A stretch of DNA of 64,000 nucleotides, from NCBI GenBank assembly GCA_903813345.2, contig CAIIXF020000012.1, positions 29,708,684 to 29,772,683 on the forward strand, in the 5' to 3' direction. The DNA comes from Owenia fusiformis. Lineage: Eukaryota > Annelida > Polychaeta > Sabellida > Oweniidae. Positions 56,412 to 64,000 of the stretch are shown here, piece after piece; position 1 is the first letter of the stretch, and each line of letters begins with the position of its first letter. The translations under genes were made by a program, and so were the position numbers. Below the pieces are notes generated by a model. The model did no database searches. It was not told the DNA's origin and saw only the letters and a program-made list of their open reading frames with translations.

Positions 56412-57550
56412 AACAATATGTAACAAGGCATAAACATGCAAAACGTAACCCAATGTTACAGATTTGTTACAGATGCCAAACTCCAAACGACAACTGCCAT
56501 TCAAAGTCCACAAAAAAAGTTGGAGATTATAATTGAGTTGTGATTAAATTTGAAAACTGCCCTTTTATTGCAATCATGTGTGTTTATTGAAAAACAACAA
56601 AAAGGTGCCAAGTTGTTCACATTTTGACTTTACAGACAAGTTTTCGAATCCAAAATGTTAACTTTAAAATGAACCAATCAAATCAATTATAGAGTTCTAT
56701 ACCAAAATGCATCTCGCTATTGCAACTTTTTTACTAAATGACTTGCTTGAAATTGTATAGAGCTAATTTTTCATTTCCTAGGCTACATTGATTCAAAGTT
56801 CTAAATAGGATGTTTTTTTTAAATTCTTCTTCACTCCCCATACTTCCAACCCATTCCATGATAATTTCTCTTAAATTTCTTTTAAACAGGAATTAATTAG
56901 TATTGCTAAGTGAACATCCTTAGTCAGATAAACAGAGATATGTCAAAAGATAAGATTGATTTGAAATATGTCGCATATATAACTTGACTAACAATAGGGG
57001 TGGAACAAGAAAATCATCAAATTAAAATCAAATAATTAGAAAACACTTCTGTTGAAAAACACTTCAGATTCAGATTTCGAGGTTTAAAAAATAAAAAAAT
57101 CTTATTTAATTAAATCACAATATTTCCCACTTGATTCACCCTGTATCTAAAACCTCCCAGTACATAACTAAATTTATCCCATAGTTGAGGCCAAATCTGT
57201 ATGAGAGCATGTAAATATCTTTATGATATTTGGCAGATGCGTGAAAAATGTGATATCTGTGGAATATGGAGATACAGTAGATATCACCCTTTTTCACGCA
57301 CTAAGCCAATGTGACGTATATTGTTACATGGTGATTTAATGGTGTCACATAATAAATAAATGAAAGAATGTTGTTTTGAAATGCTTGGTTCAGATTTATA
57401 GGTGAATCATTAGGATGTTTAGAACATGAATATTCATGATCTAACCTTAATTCACTTATTGATATCAATATCTGCACTCAATACACTCATTCATCCAGAT
57501 ATTGATATCAACTCATGGATATAAATGATACCACTCAAAATTATAGGATA
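56412..57550. other. Intergenic; dispersed repeat R2 and a small palindromic element
   Basis: 56425-56540 is a copy of repeat R2. At 57233-57296 GCGTGAAAAATGTGATATCT and AGATATCACCCTTTTTCACGC form inverted ends of a 64-bp palindromic element. The remainder shows no gene. Confidence 0.5.
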
Positions 57551-57552
57551 TC

Positions 57553-57768
57553 CAGGCCCGTAGCCAGGATTTGCCAAGGGGGGGGTTCAGTTTTCAAAAA
57601 TTTCCAAGGGGGTAAAAATGTGACAATTTTGGCACTAATATGGCTAAAATCACTTGAGAAGTGCTAAAAATGGTGAAAAACTGCATGATTTTGAAAGAAT
57701 TTTTGGCCAGGTGGGGGGGGGGGGGGGGTTCGCCCGAACCCTGCGAACCCCCCCTGGCTACGGGCCTG
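57553..57768. mobile_element. CAGGCCCGTAGCC-type MITE, best-preserved copy
   Basis: Ends CAGGCCCGTAGCCAGG and CCTGGCTACGGGCCTG are perfect inverted repeats; target duplication ATATC is exact (57548-57552, 57769-57773). It contains a 16-base G run. Its orientation is opposite to the copies at 13949 and 41634. Confidence 0.9.
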
Positions 57769-58157
57769 ATATCCTATATACTTAACAATAAACACTCTCA
57801 CAAGATTAACTTATTTGTAAGTGCAACTTCTTATTCAGCCAAGTTTACTAATGACCAAAATGTGTCATTGGAATGTGTCACTAGTGTGTCACATCTAGAT
57901 CCTCCACATCAGAGATAATTTCATAATCAAAATAAACAAGCCAACACTACAGGTACAAATATTTATTTTTTATTGAAAGTCATTTACAGCCATTTACTAT
58001 GTTTACTACTTCAACCACATGCAACATCTAGATCCTCCATGACACGTGAGAGATAATTTCATAATCATTTAAATAAACATGTCAACAGGTGCAACTTGAG
58101 TATTAAAAGAACAGTGAAAAGATCAGACACACAGAATACACTTTAGACAAGTCCACA

Positions 58158-61100
58158 ATGCAGACAATAAAGATTGTATTAATAGTTCTGGTGCTGCTGG
58201 CCCAGCTACAGGGAACGGCAGCATTTGGACCATTCTTTAGGAGACTTCTATCACGCTTTATAACTGTGACGCCAGTTCCAGAATTAGACTTGCCAAAATA
58301 TTTGGGAAGATGGTACCAGGTGAGGATAAACATTTACAGTAAAACTTGTGTATAGTGAACATTTTTTTGCCAAGAAAAAGCGTTCACTGTAGGTAGGTGT
58401 TCACTAGAGAGAGGGTAATTTATACAGAAGTCAGTGGACTATGTGCGTAGAAAGGGTGTCCACTAGAGACAGGTGTTCACTAGAGAGAGGTGTTCACTAA
58501 GACAGGTTTTACTGTACTTTCAAATAATTGTGACATCATGCATGAGTGACGTCGTTTCTATAGCAATGAGTTTGTATCTATACCAGCCAAAAGGGAAGCA
58601 AATAAGGATAGTAACCAAAATATATATTTCTGAAAGATACAAGTCAAGACCTTCCATATGGTACATGTACCAAACATGTAAAGTTGTATGGGGATTGTAT
58701 AAACCTGACCTATTCTTCCCAAATTGTCAACTGTTTATAGTGCTATAATGGTCCTTTTTCTATATAGCTTTGAAATCTCATTAAAGGCTCGTTTTAAATG
58801 AGATTTAGGAGATCTGCATTTTTAACCATTAAAGACTAACATTTACTTCTATTTGATGCCATATTTGAATTCTGTGTGTTATTTTATATATTTAAACAAC
58901 TTTGATTTGATTTATTTAACTTTATTCAAATTCATAAGATTTTCTACTGTTTAAAAAAAGGTTGGGCTAAATCCCATAGTCATGTGAAACCACAATCCAC
59001 ATGTCAATAAGATCATATTGTTACATTCCAATGGTGTTTTAAGTTTATCCAAATGGAATTACTTCTTAAATCAAGAAATTAAGTGACTCTTCAAAATAGA
59101 TTACCATGTATTCTAAGCCCTACCAACACCTATGATGTCATCTATTTTTCAATTTATATGGAAAATGGTCAATTGCATCATGTTGACAATAAATGATATC
59201 AAGAGAATATATGATATTAGATTATAGAGATTATCCTATATGAGGTTCAGGATATTGGGATTATCCTGAGGCCAATATAATATATCTGCCCGAGGGCCGT
59301 AGTTCCCGAGGGTAGATATATTATATTGGCCAAGGGATAATCCCAATATCCTGAACCGACTATAGGATGATCTGTTTATCCCATACAAATCTTGGTCATC
59401 ATCTGGTTCACATTGTTCAATTGGCCACAGTTCAAGCATGGAAATATCTTTATTCATGTCCAGTTTTGTTTCCTTGGTCGTGGCTGGATTTTCCTGTTCT
59501 TTCAGATATTCCCACATTTATTTTCTTTAATTTCTAATTAACTGAATGCTCCTTCCCTTCTTTAAACCATCAAACAGATCGCGAAATTGTCTGTGTTTCT
59601 CTCCATTGTCGTTTACAGTTATTATGCGAACGTTACTAAAATTAACTAATATGCGAGCTGTGATTATGACGTAGGGGGCAGATATACTATATCTGCCCAC
59701 TCGGAGCGGGACGTAAAGCTATATCTGCCTTTTTACAAATCTGCTTTATGAACCTGTAACAAGTATGTCCAAGTATGGGATAAATCCCATTTATCCTACA
59801 TTCTTAGGTGTTTTTTTTATAATTTTTAAAGTAAAAGTAAAACATGCGTAATTGGAACCTTTGATACATCTAGTTTTCTACTTGGAAAGTGTTATGCTTA
59901 CAAAGGTTCATTTAATATTAAGTCAATTGGCTAAAGGACAAGTGTGACACTTTACATGTTATACTGTATGTATACGAAGGGGTATCAGTGATCTCCTCAG
60001 GATATTTTCTCAGGTGGCTGCAAAATACTCATCTTCACGATTCAGACCAAAATTGGTCAAAATATGGTAATTTTTCATGATTTTCTCATTTTCAAGTGGG
60101 TGCAAATGGATTTTCAGGTGGGTGCAATCCTTCTTTCAAAATCTCAGGTAAATGCTGCGCCCACTTGCTTTAGGGAGATCACTGGGTATACTTTTTCAAT
60201 AGAATGAGTTCAGCAGATGATTCTACGTTTTGTATAAAATGCTCACCTCAAGATTTTACAATTTGAAACTGAGATGTTCACTCAATCCATACTCTATTAA
60301 TTAAATGATTTCATGCAAATGAAAAATAAACTATTAAATAAGCTATAAAAGGCTCAGCCAATAAAAGTCAGAATAGCATTATTTCTTCTATTTCAGATGT
60401 ATACAAGCCCTGTTGTTTTGAACACATTTGAAAGAGATGCTGTCTGTGTATATGCCGAATGTAAGTACTGTGTAAGCCCTATGTTACATACATGTCTTTT
60501 CTCCATCAGAAATTATCATGGGCATGAATCAGCCTGCATCATACACATACAATATAATTCAGCGGTGATTCGGCATCGCTAAAATTAGGCGCTATTCCTG
60601 CACCGTTCCGGCACCAAAACCTTTCGACACCAAAATTTGGCACTGGCCTAGTCAGTCCATTTGGTGCCGAAATGGCACCGAAACAGCGTTGAAAACCAGA
60701 TTGCATTTTGGGGGTATATCTTGAGCATTTCAGGCTTTCAGTACACTTCTTTGCTTAATTAAGGATTATACATTAAAGGATTCAAATCCAGGGGTCCATG
60801 ATTGAGGGTGATTTAAAGCAGGAGTTTGTTGTATGAAACTCTAAACGAGGGTAGGAGCCTGAAATTCTTGAACAAGGTAGATTTAAAGATACAAGTGCAT
60901 TTATCACCCACGGTTTATTAAATGCGCTTAAAGTCTTTCAAATATAGCAAAAGATTTTGAACAATATGACTAAAGAGAATGAAACTTTTTTGCAATGTTA
61001 ACATTTTGATACTTGGCTAATCATTATAACATTACAAGTTATTGAATGATTTGAAGTGCAATACAGGATATATCATGCTCAAGAAATTATGTATTGGCAT

Positions 61101-62482
61101 GAGACAAAGTCAAGTTGAATTACAAAATATCAAGGGCACAATATATCCTGTGTTGCACTTCAAATCATTCTATAACGTTTTTATCGTGTGATCTAAGGCA
61201 ATTATTCAGTTATTAGGGAGCTTATCTCCAGGAAATAATCTGTATTCTCTATATTGCTACTGAGACTGTCCTCTCCGTACCAATAATTTCTGTATTGCTA
61301 CAAAGTGGGGGCAATCTCAATACAGCAATACAGAATGGTACAGCACAAGAACTGACCAATCAGAGGACTTCATTTTACAGATTAAATAAGATATTATGAA
61401 AGTTATCCACTGGTTACAAAAACACCATTTTTATATTGACATAAGACATTGTACATCCATAATTTACTTTAAATTCACATATTTTGCGTGTTTTCAGATG
61501 CTTTGAGACCAGATGGCAAGAGCATCTCAGTGTTTAACGCTAACAGAGTGAAAGTACCAACAGGGCCTCCTAAGAACATAACTGGCTATGCAACCCTCAC
61601 TGACCAACCTGGCTATCTGATGGTTAAGTTCCCTGTGGCACCTGTCGCTGCGCCATGTAAGTATACATTAACATTTGGGGTTATCCCGTGGCACCTGTCG
61701 CTGCGCCATGTAAGTATACATTAAAATTTGGGGTTATCCCGTGGCACCTGTTGCTGCGCTATGTAAGTATACATTAAGATTTGGGGTTATCCCGTGGCAC
61801 CTGTCGCTGCACCATGTAAGTATACATTAACATTTGGGGTTATCCCGTGGCACCTGTTGCTGCGCCATGTAAGTATACATTAACATTTGGGGTTATCCCG
61901 TGGCACCTGTTGCTGCGCCATGTAAGTATACATTAACATTTGGGGTTATCCCGTGGCACCTGTTGCTGCGCCATGTAAGTATACATTAAGATTTGGGGTT
62001 ATCCCGTGGCACCTGTTGCTGCGCCATGTAAGTATACATTAACATTTGGGGTTATCTTACAGTTTCACATTCAATGGAATGGTTTAAAGAAACTGCATAA
62101 TTATGAGTTTTCCACTGGTTACAAAAATACCCTTTTTATATCTGAAATTCACAGCAAATATGCTATTGGATACTAACCATTATCAAATACAACATGAATT
62201 TGTCCATAATATCAAAAATTATTATCAAAATTATTATTTAATGATAAATTATTTTTTGTTTTAGATATTGTGATAAAGCTTGGGCCAGTTGTAAATGGAG
62301 AATACCAATACAGTGTTGTGACTGACAACTTTAAGGCCTCACTCTTTGTTCTTGCCAGAGACGTACAGGAGTTCTACGCAAAATACAATGCTGAAGTTCT
62401 ACCATTCTTGAAAGCTGAAGGGTTTACTAACTTCCTTAACAAGCCTGTCAAGACAAATCAAGATCCTACTTGCATATATTAG
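58158..62482 (+). CDS. Secreted lipocalin, apolipoprotein-D-like
   Basis: Four exons: 58158-58319, 60397-60460, 61498-61656, 62265-62482, giving a complete 200-residue protein; introns are GT..AG in phases 0, 1, 1. Residues 1-23 are a signal peptide (core IVLIVLVLLAQL). The lipocalin signature GxW is YLGRWYQ (48-54). Exons 2-3 continue as in apolipoprotein D: a CVYAEY strand (Cys71) and a DGKSISVFN segment, then ITGYATLTDQPGYLMVKF. Exon 4 has the YQYSVVTD strand and the helix VQEFYAKYNAEVLPFLKAEG. The only mature cysteines, 71 and 198, match one conserved ApoD disulfide. The protein probably binds small hydrophobic ligands outside the cell. TATTAAAAG at 58101, 57 bp before the ATG, is a possible TATA element. 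The exon 3 donor lies in the 53-bp array and the last six codons lie in the first unit of the 71-bp array. Confidence 0.93.
58337..58514. mobile_element. TA-flanked CAGTAAAAC MITE in lipocalin intron 1
   Basis: Ends CAGTAAAACTTGTGTATAGT and GTTCACTAAGACAGGTTTTACTG are inverted and flanked by TA. The interior repeats GTGTTCACTAGAGAGAGG several times. It starts 17 bp after the exon 1 donor. The same MITE end heads the 55-kb minisatellite. Confidence 0.75.
58520..59210 (+). other. Lipocalin intron 1, first part; nothing recognised apart from a repeat
   Basis: AT-rich sequence. 59020-59170 is an inverted, diverged copy of bases near 53800-53950. No gene or regulatory element assigned. Confidence 0.35.
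59215..59790. repeat. Dispersed repeat R1, copy 2
   Basis: The longer copy of the repeat also at 38860-39225. It contains an inverted pair around ATATATCTGCCCGAGGGCCG and CCCGAGGGTAGATATAT, and further inverted blocks GATTATCCTATA ... TATAGGATGATC and GGCAGATATACTATATCTGCC. A 93-codon minus-strand frame (59236-59517) runs through it. Because the other copy does not keep this frame open, I treat it as repeat sequence and not a gene. Confidence 0.7.
59986..60184. mobile_element. CAGTGATCTCC-type MITE with 5-bp target duplication
   Basis: Ends CAGTGATCTCCTCAGG and TAGGGAGATCACTG; exact target duplication GGTAT (59981-59985, 60185-60189). It lies in lipocalin intron 1. Confidence 0.87.
60462..61497 (+). 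other. Lipocalin intron 2
   Basis: At 61039-61174 a MITE has inverted ends TTATTGAATGATTTGAAGTG and CACTTCAAATCATTCTATAA with ACAGGATATAT / ATATATCCTG inside them. A GGCACCGAAA / TTTCGACACC-like internal pair lies at 60590-60690. The remainder shows nothing. Confidence 0.55.
61635..62050 (+). repeat. 53-bp tandem array carrying eight copies of the exon-3 splice donor
   Basis: Units of exactly 53 bp: GTGGCACCTGTCGCTGCGCC then ATGTAAGTATACATTAACAT and TTGGGGTTATCCC. GTAAGTAT occurs at 61657, 61710, 61763, 61816, 61869, 61922, 61975 and 62028. The first is the functional donor of lipocalin exon 3; each unit also holds the last ~22 bases of that exon. Use of a downstream donor would add a multiple of 53 bases and shift the frame. 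Confidence 0.95.
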
Positions 62483-63940
62483 AACAATACTTGCATATAC
62501 CTACTTGCATCAACTAGAACAGGAATCATCAGGACCCTACTTGCATATATTAGAACAATACTTGCATATACCTACTTGCATAGACTAGAACAGGAATCAT
62601 CAGGACCCTACTTGCATATATTAGAACAATACTTGCATATACCTACTTGCATAGACTAGAACAGGAATCACCAGGACCCTACTTGCATATATTAGAACAA
62701 TACTTGCATAAACTTACTTGCATAGACTAGAACAGGAATCATCAGGACCCTACTTGCATATATTAGAACAATACTTGCATAAACTTACTTGCATAGACTA
62801 GAACAGGAATCATCAGGACCCTACTTGCATATATTAGAACAATACTTGCATAAACTTACTTGCATAGACTAGAACAGGAATCATCAGGACCCTACTTGCA
62901 TATATTAGAACAATACTTGCATAAACTTACTTGCATAGACTAGAAAAGGAATCATCAGGACCCTACTTGCATATATTAGAACAATACTTGCATATACCTA
63001 CTTGCATCAACTAGAACAGGAATCATCAGGACCCTACTTGCATATATTAGAACAATACTTGCATAAACTTACTTGCATAGACTAGAACAGGAATCATCAG
63101 GACCCTACTTGCATATATTAGAACAATACTTGCATATACCTACTTGCATCAACTAGAACAGGAATCATCAGGACCCTACTTGCATATATTAGAACAATAC
63201 TTGCATATACCTACTTGCATCAACTAGAACAGGAATCATCAGGACCCTACTTGCATATATTAGAACAATACTTGCATATACCTACTTGCATCAACTAGAA
63301 CAGGAATCATCAGGACCCTACTTGCATATATTAGAACAATACTTGCATATACCTACTTGCATCAACTAGAACAGGAATCATCAGGACCCTACTTGCATAT
63401 ATTAGAACAATACTTGCATATACCTACTTGCATCAACTAGAACAGGAATCATCAGGACCCTACTTGCATATATTAGAACAATACTTGCATATACCTACTT
63501 GCATCGACTAGAACAGGAATAATCAGGACCCTACTTGCATATATTAGAACAATACTTGCATATACCTACTTGCATCGACTAGAACAGGAATGATCAGGAC
63601 CCTACTTACATATATTAGAACAATACTTGCATATACCTACTTGCATTGACTAGAACAGGAATCACCAGGACCCTACTTGCATATATTAGAACAATACTTG
63701 CATATACCTACTTGCATCAACTAGAACAGGAATAATCAGGACCCTACTTGCATATATTTGAACAATACTTGCCTATACCTACTTGCATAGACTAGAACAG
63801 GAATCATCTAAATTCTACTTGCATAAACAGAACAATAGTCTCCAGGACCCTACTTGCATATACTAGAACAATTGTCATCGGGACCCTATTTGCATACTTG
63901 CATACATTAGAACAATACTCATAAGGACCCTACTTGCATA
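62461..63940 (+). repeat. 71-bp minisatellite that begins inside the lipocalin stop region
   Basis: Nineteen regular units; GGACCC occurs every 71 bp from 62532 to 63739. Each unit contains CCTACTTGCATATATTAG, which in the first unit (62463-62482) encodes the lipocalin's last residues and stop. The unit itself has a shorter internal ACTTGCATA motif three times. After 63809 the units become irregular and fade near 63940. Confidence 0.95.
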
Positions 63941-64000
63941 ACAGATACTTTGCTTTATAACAATGCAATATACTGTGATTTTAATATCACAATATCATAT

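Noticed and set aside
59236-59517. 93-codon minus-strand frame as a gene
   Set aside because: It lies in dispersed repeat R1; the copy at 38.9-39.2 kb does not preserve the frame.
62461-63940. 71-bp array as a CRISPR-like structure
   Set aside because: There are no unique spacers; the whole unit repeats, the DNA is eukaryotic, and the unit derives from the lipocalin end.

Overview
This is AT-rich nuclear DNA of an animal, most likely a marine invertebrate. Genes are split into short exons with GT..AG introns of 0.1 to about 3.5 kb. Secreted lipocalin, AZUL-domain, vWA and protein-kinase sequences are all metazoan types. Inverted-repeat DNA transposons and MITEs fill much of the space between exons. 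Nothing seen fixes the phylum (lophotrochozoan and non-vertebrate deuterostome both remain possible). There is no bacterial-style gene organisation.

Layout. 0-6 kb: a lone vWA-domain exon (+) whose splice donor abuts a mariner-like insertion, then an LTR-retrotransposon remnant (tRNA-Leu-type primer-binding site, two-zinc-knuckle gag-like ORF). 6-7.1 kb: a minus-strand exon for the N-terminus of a UBE3A/E6AP-like protein (AZUL zinc domain), with no HECT domain in the window. 7.2-11.8 kb: MITEs, foldback elements and a TTATG-type simple repeat. 11.9-20.8 kb and 28.4-40.1 kb: two tandem paralogues of a secreted FAD-linked sugar-lactone oxidase (L-gulonolactone / D-arabinono-1,4-lactone oxidase family). 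Each has 10 exons with the same phases and, except one exon, the same lengths; predicted proteins are 545 and 551 aa. 16.5-18.6 kb and 21.6-24.3 kb: a duplicated segment whose two copies serve as each other's empty sites for two transposons. 24.5-26.8 kb: a 2.4-kb TIR element. 36-37.6 kb: a defective mariner-family transposase plus unassigned fragments. 46.6-51.6 kb: eight minus-strand exons of a protein kinase with an unusual catalytic loop, N-terminus not found. 58.2-62.5 kb: a complete four-exon apolipoprotein-D-like lipocalin (200 aa), running into a 71-bp minisatellite that reaches almost to the window end.

The genes do not form a pathway. The two oxidases and the lipocalin are predicted secreted proteins; the kinase is cytosolic.

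Two patterns stand out. First, tandem repeats repeatedly arise at exon borders: a triplicated splice acceptor (oxidase 1), an eightfold splice donor (lipocalin), a minisatellite containing the lipocalin stop codon and last cysteine codon, a repeated kinase acceptor with a partial exon copy, and a part-duplicated oxidase exon. Second, transposon ends are unusually readable: three long-TIR elements share CAC-type termini and exact 5-bp target duplications, a Spy-like element sits between AAA and TTT with its empty site preserved, and two MITE families also carry 5-bp duplications. All calls come from reading the sequence and from family knowledge; no database search was run.
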